In this document: positions 1 to 11,254 of the stretch, piece by piece
Position numbering within the stretch: position 1 is the first letter of the stretch
Layout of the letters: each line of letters opens with the position of its first letter
NCBI GenBank assembly: GCA_022496205.1
Contig: WTXD01000011.1
Span: 248,001 to 312,000, forward strand
Length of the DNA stretch: 64,000 nt
From: Gloeopeniophorella convolvens
Lineage: Eukaryota; Basidiomycota; Agaricomycetes; Russulales
Direction: 5' to 3'
Position numbers and translations under genes: made by a program
The notes under the pieces: model-generated
Seen by the model: the letters and a program-made list of their open reading frames with translations, nothing else
What the model was told of the DNA's origin: nothing
Databases searched by the model: none

Positions 1-349
1 CGGTGTATCGGGAAGCCTGTAGCTTCACTGGGAAAACCTCGGTAGGGGACTGATTGGTGACCGAGTCTCTTATACCTGCGCTATCGATGACAAACATATG
101 TGTACCGCAGTTGGGAAGACTGGGAGAAGTTGGGATGGCCAGATTTCATCGGGCAGTCACGCAGCAGCCAAGCAGCAGCTGTCTGGCGGGACGCGGGACG
201 GGGAACGTCATGTGATGCACATCGTATCGTCCGACGAGTGTGCAACGACTTCAAAAATTTAGACTGGTGCGACTAGTAGAGTATCGTTACAGATCGTATG
301 TACAGAGGCAGTGATCAAAGCGAGAGTACAAAGTGAAGTGATCTGGTCA
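1..349. other. Intergenic flank at window edge
   Basis: This stretch lies downstream of the stop codon of the minus-strand MoCF-domain gene. I see no conserved protein, RNA gene or repeat in it. Confidence 0.5.
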
Positions 350-1685
350 TTATAAATTGGAGAGCCCCTTCGCCTCCCGCACCTCCTCCTCTGTCACCAC
401 CTTGCCCTGGGTCTCCCGCTCGACCTCCTGGCCCAGCTCCCGCACACGCGCCTCGTCCTGCCCGATCAGCGAGACATACACGCCCCTCATGAGCAGCGGG
501 TATGATCCCACGCGGACGCCCTCCTCCTTGACCCGCTTCTGCAGATCGGTGAGGTACGGCGCGATTGAGGACTCCGGTTGCCTGGCCCAAGCGTCAGCCC
601 CGGTTCAAGCTTCAACACAGGGGGTGAGGCTCACGAAGTGAATATCTGGTGCCGGAAAGGCCGCTCAGAGGGAGGAGGGAGCGGCAAGAACGCCTTGAGC
701 CCGTCCAGCATCTTCTGGAACAGCCCCGGGATGCCCGGGAACACGCAGAGCTTGCCCTCGAGCCGCACGACGGGCTGCAGTACCATCACCATCTCAACAT
801 CACACAGACAACAGAAGCGAAGCGCGGCTTACGACCCAGATATCCTTTGCAATGAAGATCGTCTCCGCGCCGGCGGGGAAGAGCGCCATCCGCTCGCGAG
901 CCTTGCGCTGCTCGTCCGTCTGCGTGTGGATCCACGGCCGGTGCTTGCTCAGCTCGATCATGCGGCGCAGCGTCTCGGCGTGGTGCTCGAGCGGCTGGTT
1001 GAACGCCTTCGCCAGTGACTCGTAGGTGATATCTGTGCACGCGATGAGTCTTCGCAGAGTGAGAAGGCTGGAAGGGGCCCGCGCACCGTCGTGCGTGGGG
1101 CCAATGCCCCCGCTCGTAATCACAAAGTCGTACTTCTGCACCATGCGCCGGCTCGCATCGATGCTATGCAGACCAGCGTACGTCAGCCCAGCAGAACCAG
1201 CTGTCCACGAGAAGGCGAGACGCACATCTCGTCCTCGTCGTCGGGGATAACCTCGATCCGCTTCCTAGGATGGATGTAGCTCTAGTATCGCCTAGCAAAG
1301 CGAGCGCGGCACGTACAGCTCGATCCCGTTCTCGAAGCAGTACCGCGCAAAGTAGTTCGAGTTCCGGTCAAGCGTCTTGCCGTTCAGGATCTCGTCACTA
1401 AGACGCAGAGTTTAGCTATGTAGGTACACAATACATTAATGGCATCTGCTTAGCGTGGACGCACCCGATCATTAACGCGCCAGCCGTCTTGATCCACCGC
1501 CCCTCACCCAGGGGGTTCGGCGGAACGGGAGACAATTCAAAGTGGACGTCGGCGGGCGGCGCGGCGGTGGTTGTGGGCGCAGCTGCGGCTGCGCTGGAGG
1601 GAGTCGGCGTGCTCATGGTGCGGACAGTCGGGAGATGTCGGGAGAGGGAAAGCAGTCTATGACAAGTGCGTGCGGTCGGGAGCAT
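350..1685 (-). CDS. MoCF-domain (molybdopterin-binding, CinA/FLAD1-N type) protein
   Basis: About six coding exons. The N-terminus MLPTARTCHRLLSLSRHL is basic and hydroxylated like a mitochondrial presequence. A second in-frame ATG (1616, MSTPTPSS) would omit it. The MoCF/CinA fold follows: GALMIGDEILNGKTLDRNSN across an intron near 1400-1470, KRIEVIPDDEDE near 1240, the family hallmark SGGIGPTHD near 1100, then DITYESLAKAF and PVVRLEGKLCVFPGIPG near 760. The C-terminus is LIGQDEARVRELGQEVE...LSNL followed by TAA. In animals this fold is the N-terminal half of FAD synthase (FLAD1), and in bacteria it is CinA. No FAD-synthase PAPS-reductase domain follows here. Function in fungi is inferred (flavin or pyridine nucleotide-related hydrolase) and not shown by the sequence. 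The start is chosen as the first ATG of the open frame. Confidence 0.85.
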
Positions 1686-1982
1686 GAGTGGGTCCGAGTC
1701 GTCCGAGCGGGCCCTCGTCGCAGTGCAGTGACGCGCTCGCAGGGCCTCCGACCGCGGCGGCGTTCCGTCTCCCGCGTCTCCGACATCTTATGCGCTACTT
1801 TCGCCAGGCACCGGGACTCGCAATACACCGCAGACCGTATTCGCTCCCACCATACAACGCGATCTGCGTATTATACACGAGTACACCACTCTGTCTACCA
1901 GCGGCACATACATCAAACCAAGCAGCCAGGCCCAAACCATAGGTGTAATAAATTAACTCAGACGGCCCAAAGGAAATAACGA

Positions 1983-3164
1983 TCACTTGGACCCAATCGT
2001 CATGCCTAACAACGAACCCGGCGTCTGCACGCGTCTTTCTCCGCTCATTGGTCTAGATTCTGCTCTGAGACCGCTGTTCGAGATCTCAGGGGCGGAACCG
2101 AGGATGTCGTCGACGCTCGAGCCGCGCTTGCTACCTTTGGGCGAATTGGATGTCTTGATCTGCAGCAGCAGCGACGCGACGGACTCGTCCTCTGGCGTCC
2201 ACGAGGGCGACGCGGACGCGAATTTGGGAGGGTGATTGACAGTAGACATGCTTGCCATCGGGAGCTCGAGATGGAGCATGGGTGGGACCTGCGGGCTCAC
2301 CATCGGTCCGATCACTGCAGATGAGGGTGGGGTCAGGAGTTGGATGGGGGGCACAGACGGGGTCCGAGCATCCGGGAGGCGGATAGCGTCAATAGCCGTC
2401 GTGGGGAGCCAAGATGAAATAGACGGAAGGCGGGTGCTCGACGAGGGCGGGAGAGGGGGTGAATTAGGCTGAATAGAGCCAGGGCGCTTGGCGGGCCTTT
2501 CGACAGTATAGTTTTCTGCAGAGTGCAGATCGTGCTCGTCACTTGGTGACGGCGTTGCCTCGCGCTTCCGTTTGGGCCGGCGGAGGGCGGAGGCCTCCGC
2601 ACACTTTACGCAGCCCTTGGCTTCGAGCTCGCGAACCTTCTCCTGCAGCTCCTGGACGTACGCGACGGCCTTCTCGAGAATCTCGAGCTTGAACTCCTTT
2701 TCTTGCTTCTGCTTACCCTTGCCGGGTTTCTTGCCGCTCCCAAAGTCGTCGTCATCGTCGCCGTCGTCCTCGTCCGCGGTCTCATCGGGAGGGGGGCCAG
2801 GTTTGCGTCCGGCGTCTACAGGCACGAGGTCGCGCAGCAGCGTGAGCGCTTCGTTTATCTTCGTGCGGCGGGCCTTCTCGATGCGTGAGTGATTCTGACG
2901 GCGCATGGATTCACGCGCGGCACGCGATAGGGTGCTCGGCTTGCGCCCGCGGCGCTTCGGCTGCGGTGCCTCTGCGGCGAACTCCTCGTCGTCGCCGGCG
3001 CTAGCAGGATCGGGGGAGAGGACGACAATGGCAGGGGCGAGGGGAGGAAGGGGGTGGGCAGCCCTATCTGTGACCGCTGCGGGGCTCGTGACTGGTCGCT
3101 TCGCCCGACGCGGAGGGTTGCAGCTGGCAGTGTAGGCAAGAACGTCCTTCGGAGGGGCACTCAT
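1983..3164 (-). CDS. bHLH transcription factor
   Basis: Single-exon gene of about 393 residues. Near residues 85-190 there is a bHLH domain. Its basic region RRQNHSRIEKARRTKINEAL carries the His-Glu-Arg spacing (H-x3-E-x3-R) that in this family reads CACGTG-type E-boxes. The loop is unusually long, acidic and Pro/Gly/Lys-rich (DETADEDDGDDDDD...). Helix 2, KLEILEKAVAYVQELQEKVREL, runs on into a short leucine-repeat coiled coil. The N-terminal 80 and C-terminal 200 residues are Ser/Pro-rich and low-complexity. The frame stays open to 3224, but the codon there is GTG, so the ATG at 3164 (MSAPPKDV) is the start. Two CACGTG boxes lie upstream, which suggests possible autoregulation. A nuclear role is inferred; the target pathway cannot be named from sequence. 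Confidence 0.85.
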   Translation of the reverse strand: MSAPPKDVLAYTASCNPPRRAKRPVTSPAAVTDRAAHPLPPLAPAIVVLSPDPASAGDDEEFAAEAPQPKRRGRKPSTLSRAARESMRRQNHSRIEKARRTKINEALTLLRDLVPVDAGRKPGPPPDETADEDDGDDDDDFGSGKKPGKGKQKQEKEFKLEILEKAVAYVQELQEKVRELEAKGCVKCAEASALRRPKRKREATPSPSDEHDLHSAENYTVERPAKRPGSIQPNSPPLPPSSSTRLPSISSWLPTTAIDAIRLPDARTPSVPPIQLLTPPSSAVIGPMVSPQVPPMLHLELPMASMSTVNHPPKFASASPSWTPEDESVASLLLQIKTSNSPKGSKRGSSVDDILGSAPEISNSGLRAESRPMSGERRVQTPGSLLGMTIGSK

Positions 3165-3414
3165 GTGTGGGCTCTGCGTGGGGGTGGGGTGGTGGGTGGT
3201 GGATGAGAAACGTGTGGAGGGCACGGGAGAGAGGAGGCTGCTTAAAGGGAGGAGGCCAGATGAAAGAGTGGAATAAGCCGGGGGACCGTCGGGTCGACGA
3301 AGAGGATGATGATGACCTATTGTGCTCGTGTGCCATCCACAACGTGCGTATCAATCTCTCTGGCAGACGACCAAAATGGCACGCGCCCATTGGCCCAGCG
3401 ATGAGCTCACCACA

Positions 3415-3420
3415 CACGTG
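3415..3420. promoter_or_regulatory. CACGTG E-box upstream of bHLH gene
   Basis: A perfect CACGTG lies about 250 bp upstream of the bHLH ATG, close to a CCAAT-like box. The basic-region residues of the encoded factor predict binding to this core. Occupancy is inference. Confidence 0.35.
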
Positions 3421-3809
3421 CGCTCTCTCCGCGTGCTATTAGCAGCCTACTAGCAGACCCGCAGCCTATCAAGGCATTTGCTTCGCCGAGTGTTCTCGCT
3501 GTCCTCGTACACGGTTTTCGACCCACAAGGCAGTTCCCTCCCCAGACTGGCGTCATTTCAAACGCCTCCCAGAGCCATGTTGCCAGGTCCCTCGACAGCT
3601 GACGCTCCCGTCGTCACGGCGCAATCTGGCCGTTTTTGGCAGTCCAAGGCAACAGATACGGCAAGCAAGAGTCCAAGAGCACACCAGCGGCACAGCAGAG
3701 GTCAGCAAGAGCACTACCGGGTCGCAGCCAAGGCACTGGTCGTTGCGGTCGTGGTGATGATAGGCACAGAGGCGATGGACATGCTGATCCCGCACGAACG
3801 TTGGTCCAT

Positions 3810-3815
3810 CACGTG
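3810..3815. promoter_or_regulatory. CACGTG E-box (CATCACGTGA context)
   Basis: A second CACGTG about 650 bp upstream of the bHLH gene, in the context CATCACGTGA. The same context recurs at 28235, 61050 and 62261 in this window. Confidence 0.3.
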
Positions 3816-4673
3816 AACCCGCACTTCGATCGGACCGGACACGCCGCAGATGTTCTTTGCCCAGATCTAGATCCAAGTCTTTGGGTTCTCTCCAGTCGAC
3901 TCCGATGCATGTGCGCATGTGTCAAGTCGCACCTGGTCGCGCATGATGGTCGGCCGTGGAGGAAACTCTGGTCGCGTGCGTTGCTTCTGGCCCAGTGTCA
4001 GCGCGCATGAGACCTAGACCATCTGTCTATTCTGTCTATTTGACTAGACCACAAACTTCAAGGTCAGAGGTCGCGTGTGCAACGCACGGACGCTCTGATC
4101 CGTCTTGGCCGAGCGCTGAGCTGCGGCTAGGGACACTTTGGCAACCCTCACGAAATTCCTGCTTATTCGCCTCCCCCGACTCGTTGCTCGAAGCCTAAGT
4201 ATCGTGCGCAAGCGAGCCAAGTGGCTGACAATGAAGCGCCCACTAGCCGACGACAAGTTCTCGGGTTGGTTTGCAAGGCCTCCGCGTTACGCGGCGGCCT
4301 CGGCCGCTATGGGCGCGCCTTCGCTCAGGAGAGGGCTCGGGACCAGCAAAGTGCTTGGAAGCCTCGCTCCTCCCTTCAGATTGCCTTTACGCAGAGGGCG
4401 CAACATCTGGACCGACGACCGTGACAGCGCTGCCTGTCGTCCTTGCTCCGAGCCTGTCGTCCTTTACAACTCGTGCCGCCGCGGTTTCATTGGTGATCAC
4501 GAAGCTGACACCATTGAAGTTCCACACACCTGGGTTCTGTCATTCATCCCGACGGTTGCCAGTCTACATTCAATCGTGAATCTGGACGTCATCCGTCTCG
4601 ATATAAGTACTTCTCGTGCTGCGACCTCGAGAGATCTTCACTTTCCCCCTGCCGGCTTGTCGCAACGCTCACA

Positions 4674-6106
4674 ATGGACATCGCTCTACTATTCGGTATG
4701 TTCTTCGTGGGACCAGTGTGATTCTGCATTGTCTGACATGTTTAACGGTCGTAGGGACGACATTAATTGCTGTATTCCGTACGCCTTCAGTGAAACCTAC
4801 GTCGCGCTGAACTCACCGAGCTGCAAGTTAACGCCACGCTTTTCGGCGTCTTAGGACATCAGTACAGACGATACTACAGTTGCCGTGCGCGCTTTCACAC
4901 CTCATCGCATTTGCAACTGAAGTCATGATGTCATTTCAGAATTCGAAGACTCTACAAACCTCAAGTATGCGCACTCTTTCGTCCCTAGTTGCACCCCATC
5001 TCATCGTCTCGCTTCGCCACAGGGCATTACTTTTCTTTCTCTTCATTCTGCACACCGTGCATCTGCCTTGGTTCGTCCACGAGAGCTTGTGGCGTCTTGC
5101 GTATATTGACGCGGCGTGCGCCCAGCCTCCTGTATATCATTTGGCTATATGCGTACGTCGCTTTCACGCTCCGCTCCCGCGAACTACGGCTGAATGACAG
5201 CTTAGGGTGCGAAACTACGGGGATCCGTCCATATTTCTCCGTAAGGTTCCCGGGCGCGCGCGATCTGTGCCGTCCTCATCTCTTTCCCTAGAGCATCTAT
5301 GGCCGAATACACTGTCCCCGCTCCTCATGATGCTGGCTACGTTCGGCGCGAACGCGTTCATGATGACCCGGTCAGTCCACACTCAGTGATTTAGTGTGTG
5401 TCTAACGAGCATGTGCAGGATATTACAGCTGACGCAGGACGTGCCGCGCACCGCGGTCATATCGCTGCTGTGCTCGGCGGCTCTCATGCTAGGCCTTGGC
5501 GTGAACGGGATCGCGTGGGCGCAGGACGTGTGCGTCAGATCTGATTCATAGTTCGCCCGCCCGCCCGCCGACACCCCACACAGGCCTGCGACGCGGTTCG
5601 CACAGCACGTCTTCCTCGACCGTCTCGCCATCGCGTGGCGCGGCGTGCAAGCCCTCGTCGACGGTCTGATCATGAGTGAGTCCTGCACCTGCCGTGCGCC
5701 CGCCGTCTGAGCGCGCCCCAGGCCACCTCGTCTACTTCCTGGCGAGGGACCCAGACGCGTTCCGCAAGACCGACACGCCTGTGCACTGGGCGACGCGGAG
5801 CACCATGCAGACCTACTTCCTCGCCGCGGTCTTCTCGCTCGCGACCGTGGTTTCGTTCGCTGTCATCCCTGGCTCGACCCTATACACCATCTTCGCCGTG
5901 AACAACGGGCTCGTGTGCACTATCGTACGCGACCGCGTTCCGTTGCGCGCCTGCATACTGACGCCGCGCAGTCGCTCATGTCAACTCTGCTTGATCGCGA
6001 ACCTCGGGGTTCTAACACCCCGCAGATGCCGGTGCCGGGCGTGGACTTTACGCTCAGCTTCCGCACCCATGTGCGTCCTTCAGCGACGTGGCACGACCAT
6101 CACTGA
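4674..6106 (+). CDS. DUF6534-type multi-pass membrane protein
   Basis: Nine or ten small exons spell a seven-helix-like membrane protein of the agaricomycete DUF6534 family. Exon 1 is MDIALLF (4674). The next exons give GTTLIAVF then LNATLFGVLGHQYRRYY, the usual first helix. Later segments are ALLFFLFILHTVHL (about 5025), NTLSPLLMMLATFGANAF (about 5310), ILQLTQDVPRTAVISLL then LMLGLGVNGIAWAQD, and the conserved block SHLVYFLARD...STMQTYFLAAVFSLATVV (about 5720-5850). The C-terminal signature SLMSTLLDRE (about 5975) is followed by a polar tail ending WHDHH. In most relatives the signature is (N)SLMSTLNSR, which matches well. The family is expanded in mushrooms and its function is unknown. No frameshift is needed; all junctions use GT-AG. 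Confidence 0.82.
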
Positions 6107-6496
6107 CCACCCAGACCCCTCGACAGCCCGCCACATCGACGAAGACAGACGCGACTGTCACGGCTACTGCAACAATGGCCAGCTCGGATCGCTCCAATGA
6201 TCACCAATCGATCGCATTAACTGCATAAAAGGGTTTAGCGTGCGCGCCCGGGTGCGCGAGGAGCGCTCTGGCGGTGCAGTTGTGTCATACGTTGTCAGCG
6301 GCGGCAGTCGAGGTTCCATGGACAGTCACCTACTAGACCATCACCTAATCAGGCCCTTGGAAACTCCAATTGTATCATGTGTAATCGTCGGACGCTCAGC
6401 CCTGTAATTACCCCAAAGCAAGAATTCTATCTCGCACTAGGTAGAGATGTACATGTGCATACATCGCAGCGAAGCCGCGCGTCGTGGCGGCCGGCT
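6107..6496. other. Convergent intergenic region
   Basis: This is 390 bp between the stop codons of the DUF6534 and EMC2 genes. Nothing recognisable was seen. Confidence 0.5.
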
Positions 6497-7676
6497 TCAC
6501 CGGCGCAGCCATGCCGACGAGGCTTCGGCTTCCGCGCCCTGGGCGCTTTTCCCGGCCGCCTGGATCATGTCCTGCGCGAGCTTGCGCAGCTTTGAGAGGT
6601 GCTCTGGCGACCGTGTGTTTGACGGCGACTGCGAGCCTAGCCTAGGTTCCGCCTCGAGCCGCGCCGCCGCCTGCAATGCACAACGCAAGCCCAGTCAGCA
6701 GGGACACACGGGGGAGAATATGCGCACTGACCAGCTCGACGCCGTACCATGCGCGCACTGTGATGCCCGCCGGTGTGGGGGTATCGGTCTCAGCGTCGTC
6801 GGTCATGTCGATGACCATCAGGAAGAACCGCAGGGCCAGCGGGACGTCCTCCGCCGTGAAGGCCGTCTCGGCGGCCTGCAGGACGTAGAAGGGGTTTTGT
6901 GGTGCGAGCACGAGGACGTGCGAGAGGGACTGCAGCGCAGAGGTATACCTGCATGGGGTGAGCTTGTGAGCCCGTGTACGCAGAAAGAGCGCACGCACTG
7001 GTTGCGTGATGCGTAGAGATCCGCGAGCTCGAGCCACGCCTCGACGTCCGTGTAGAACGTGTCGGCGAACTTGGAGAGCTCCTCCACTGCGCTCTCGGTC
7101 CGCCCCAGCCTGCGCAGCACCGAGATCTGCCGTTTCCATGCCGCCTGTACTGTGCATCTCAGAAGAAGCGCAGCGCGGCGCATGGGGCGGCGCACGCACC
7201 ACGTTGGACGGATCCGCGTCGAGCAGTGCCTGGTAATACCTCAGCGCAACTTCCGCGCTCTCGGTCGCCTCCTTCAGGATACCCTCGAGGCACTGCACCC
7301 GCGGCGAGTCCGGGAACTGGGCGGAGAGATGCCGCAGGCATTCCTGCGTGGTAGTGGGGTTCGGTGGGTTAGGTTAACGCCCACGCAGTCCGGATACTAG
7401 GATGGAACACGCACCTCGGTGATATCAGGGCGCCCTACATCCACGGCGGCCAGCGCTAGCGTCTCGAAGAACTGCCAGTCTGCGGAGGCGTTCAGCAGGC
7501 GCACGCGCGTAAGTACGGAGGGAGCGGGGGGTCACTGACTGTCGTCGCCGAGCTTGCCGAGCGCGTCGTTGCGGAAGACGACGGCGCCGGCCTCGAAGAT
7601 CTGGCGCGACGCGCGGGTGTTGTGCGTGCGGTAGTGGGCGAGACGGTGGAGGGCGGAGGGTAGGTCCATCGCCATG
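6497..7676 (-). CDS. EMC2: ER membrane protein complex subunit 2 (TPR protein)
   Basis: Spliced TPR protein. The N-terminus is MAMDLPSALHRLAHYRTHNTRASRQIFEAG. Later exons contain a YYQALLDADPSN helix, the highly diagnostic EMC2 block RQISVLRRLGRTESAVEELSKF followed by TDVEAWLELADLY (about 7020-7130), and YTSALQSLSHVLVLAPQNPFYVLQAAE (about 6880-6950). The C-terminus is PEHLSKLRKLAQDMIQAAGK. EMC2 is the cytosolic TPR subunit of the ER membrane complex that inserts tail-anchored and some multi-pass proteins. At the 5' end two near ATGs (7676 and 7670) are possible. The gene is divergent from the large P-loop gene, with only 140 bp between their ATGs. Confidence 0.9.
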
Positions 7677-7816
7677 GGGGGAGTAGCAATTGGAGGAGCC
7701 ACACTGCGCTCGGCGTGTCGCAGATCACATGCACACGCCAGCACACGCCCGTCTCGTAGCACGTGCGCCGAGTAAGGCCCGTCTTTCAAAGCACCATCAT
7801 CTCAGGGGTCTCAGGC

Positions 7817-10800
7817 ATGGATCAAGGAAAGCGAAAAACTCCTGGAGAAGGTCTTGCCCAGCCACATGGTGGCACGCACCAAGTCAAACGTCTCCGTCAA
7901 CCTGATCTAGAGTCCGTTGCCCCCGAGGTGATCAAGTCATTGACTCCTATTGCCAACTTGCTCCCCAGCACATCCTTTCCGAGAACAGATGCCCTCCACT
8001 CCTTATCTCATATCTTCATAGACCTGTTTCACGATGAGGGCTGGGGGAGCGTCCTAGATCGCAGACTCTTGGACCTATACCGCCTTCGACAAGTCGTGAA
8101 GGATCATGACCTGATACCCGCAATAGAGGAGTGCATAGACACCGGCAAGTGGGAAGAGTTCTTCGGGAAACGTGCGTGTGTTTTTCAAGGCACAGCCAAT
8201 GCTATCGCTGATCGTCATTACTATTGCTAGGCCCATATCTCTTCAACCCGGACAAGCTTTCACCGCCTAGCAAAGGCGTCCTCTCCAGTGAGCAGCTCCC
8301 TCATCCATCAGGCAAGTGGATGACTTATCGATGGAACAGGGTTTAATCCCCCGCGGGCATGGGAAGTTGAGTATCAGGGAGACCGAGCCAAACTTCTGTT
8401 CGAAACGGTCTGTGAGATGATGGAGCACCGCCGGGAGAAGATAGACACAGCCTATGTGAATGTTGCTGCAGTCTTCCAGAGCTCTGGGTATGGAAAGTCC
8501 CGAATGGTCGATGAGCACGCCAAGTTCGTATTCACATATCCGTTCAACCTCCAGTCCTCAAGGGAAATGAAGCTCGGTATCGATTTGTTGCCCATAGTGA
8601 TCTCTCCGCGTTGACCCCTCTTTCGGACAGGCGTAACATTTCCTCTCCCGGAGAAGACGGTGCGGGAATATTTTCTTTTACCTCGCAATGGTGAACTCGA
8701 TGTTCGGCTCGCGTATTTGGCCTTTTTCACCGAATTGTTTAACTCTGCGGCGTCGTTATTGCAAGACCATCTTTCTGGTTCAAGGGGAGGGAGCAAGTTC
8801 ACAAAACCGCCAGAACTTGCTTTGTGGTGGCATGACTATCTGGGCCTAGATACGAACCGCCAGCAGTTCTACGCGTCTGTAGTCAGGAATTCAAAGAGGT
8901 CGATTGAGCAGGGATGGGGGGTGAGATCTAGATTGGTCTCTGGCCGCAGTGCATTTCTAACAGCCACTACAGAACTGGCCAAGAGCAGGTGTAGCTCACG
9001 AGTCACCCCTAGTGGGGACCGCCCCAATTGTGGACGTAAGTTGTTCCGCTCCGATCAAATTAACATTGTAGTGAAGGACTTCACAGGGGTCCCAGGCGGC
9101 ACAAGCCGCGTTCTTTCATCTTATCGAGGCGCTGTCGTCCGCAATCTTGGAAGACGAGAACGACCCAGTCAAAGTGATAATCTATTTCGACGAAGCACAC
9201 GAATTGGCCACCACCGTCCCAGACCCGCTTCCGATCTTTGTCGATGCAGACCACCGACTCCCTGACGATACTGACAGGCTGTTGATCGACATACTGTGCT
9301 CGACTCTCGATATGTTCATGTTGGATCCGATGATGGTCCTGCTGTTGTCGAACACATCCAGCTTGGAAGAATATCTTCCTCTGAGGGATATGGCGCCGTC
9401 GGCACGAAGAATTCCAGGAAAGACGATTTATCACGCTCCTATCACCGAGTTGCCCTTCGATTGCTATCCTAGTTTTCCGCTGGACGGCAGCGCGTACACC
9501 CTCGCCGACATCAGCAAATTGGGGTATCTTGCCCGCTTTGGTCGTCCTCTGTGAGTCTCGGCCCCATCATTGTATATCGCCTCATCATCGCCGTAGATTT
9601 TGGTCACTGATGCATGATGGCGGGATGTCGGATGCCGAAGTCCTCACGTTTGCAAAACGCAAGCTTCTTCCGGCCTCGTCCAAAGAGCCTTCAATCGAGG
9701 CTCAGACTGCTGTGATCGACTTGCTCATTATGCTTGAATACGCGCCCCTTCAACCTGAAGCAGAATCGCTCCAGAAGAAACTTATCGCAAGCCACATGCG
9801 TACCGTCGCATCTATATCTCAAGACCGCCGGACAATCTACTCTGGCTATCCCTCTGAGCCTCTTCTCGCAGAGGCGGCGTCTAATCTTCTCGAACAGTGG
9901 CGGATGACTACTCCCGAGATCGTCACTCGGCTTATTTCCGAACATCATTCGGATGGTCTTCTTGACTTGGGGGATGCGGGGGAGCTTGCGGCGCGCATCT
10001 TGTTCATCTTGGGGTACCAGACAGCTTGTCGAAGAGAACTCTTGGAAGCTAACGATTTCCGAGAAAACTCATCAACCTACTTTAGCGGGGGCTGCAAATT
10101 GAAAACCTTCCTAGAATGTACTTTCGTGAACGCTCCTCTCATGCTCGCCGCAAAACCCGACAATATCGTTATTGACAGTGCAGTGCCGAGCCTCGAGTCT
10201 GCGCTCGGCAACGCAATTGTCAGGTTCACCCACTTTTCGAAGTGGGATAAAAATGGGACGTCCTGTTTCGACGCCCACTCAGCGTTCTTACGGGGTACGG
10301 CGATCGTCTGCAAGAGCAATCAAAAAAGTGTGGACATCATCGTTCCCATCCTAGTCCGGACCGATGGCAAAGCCTGCCCTCATGTCATCACGGCTTTGTT
10401 GATACAAGCCAAACGGCGGACAAAAAGAGGCTCACCAAACGCTGTAGCAATTGACGAAGCCGACATTGACTTCTTCCCAAAGGAGCCGACTTTATGCCAA
10501 TGCTGTCAGGGGTCCCTGACGAGCTCTAGCCTGACTATGCCCACACTGCCATACATCAGCTTGGTGCTTGATCTAGGTGTCGAGCACACGCGGCGCTATA
10601 TCCACCTTGCTTCTCCGCCGCGGAAGACGAAACCCGAACTCTACGTTTCGAGTGCACCCCAGTCGCTGGCCACTCGGTCACAAGACGCGCCCCAAAGCCA
10701 ACGAGTGCATCCGCGGTATGCGATCTACATCGGCGCATGCTCGCCTACGCAGTTCTACGAAGTCACCCCTACGACGCAAGGGCGTTATCGGCAACTTCTA

Positions 10801-10962
10801 CGACCCGGCCATACCTTCCGTGACCACCCACGACAAGGCCGCGCGCATCTCAGAGCTGCGAAGGAGCTGAGCCTATCCAGGGGTAACAAGGAAAGCGAGC
10901 GATGGCTGAAAAGGGAGGGAGTGTCCACAGAGTCAGACAGCGAAGAGGATGAATCCGGGTAG
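7817..10962 (+). CDS. Large P-loop NTPase-like protein, agaricomycete-expanded family; probable frameshift
   Basis: About 930 residues in at least six exons. A Walker A-like loop SSGYGKSR is at about 8480; the usual first Gly is Gln here. It is preceded by RAWEVEYQGDRAKLLFE. A Walker B-like strand VIIYFDEAHELA is at about 9175, followed by VLLLSNTSSLEEYLP and YLARFGRPLFWSLMHDGG, typical of STAND/AAA-like ATPases. The C-terminal 400 residues (9600-10962) form one exon ending in HPRYAIYIGACSPTQFYEV and an acidic tail. Comparable large proteins are multicopy in mushrooms and have no known role. Between PHPSGKWMTYRWN and GFNPPRAW (about 8337) the frame shifts. The only splice solution is a 28-nt GC-AG intron, too short for this genome, so a pseudogene or sequence error is possible. 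No signal peptide or membrane helix was seen. Confidence 0.65.
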
Positions 10963-11254
10963 ATGGAGACATCGAGGTGCCTGTACAGTCTGTAAAAGAG
11001 TACGATGATGGATGGTGAAAAATCGCGTGCAGTAGCGTGGTTGACCAGTGGTGCATTGGTGGATCCCTTGCACGGACTGCTTTGTGTTGAGGGAGTTGTC
11101 AGGCCAAGGGCGCTCGATCGACGGGCCGGACGCGATTCGCTTTCGCAAAGCGTGAGCATGTCGGCGGCAGCTGATCCAAGGGCTTCGCAGCTGCCAGGAT
11201 GCTCCAGGTCAGCAGCGTCCTCCCATCTCCCGCCCTACAGAACCCCTCGTTGAA

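Larger units (their letters stand above)
3165..4673. other. Intergenic region upstream of bHLH and DUF6534 genes
   Basis: This is 1.5 kb between divergent genes. Overlapping open frames exist on both strands, but none shows a domain, conserved motif or consistent splice pattern. It holds a CCAAT-like CCATTGG near 3389, CACGTG at 3415-3420 and 3810-3815, and otherwise nothing I recognise. Confidence 0.5.

Noticed and set aside
3165..3224. 20-residue N-terminal extension of the bHLH protein
   Set aside because: The codon at 3222-3224 is GTG on the minus strand, not ATG. Nuclear fungal genes start at ATG, so 3164 is used.
4138..4854. 238-codon plus-strand ORF upstream of the DUF6534 gene
   Set aside because: It overlaps the first exons of the DUF6534 gene in a different frame and shows no domain.
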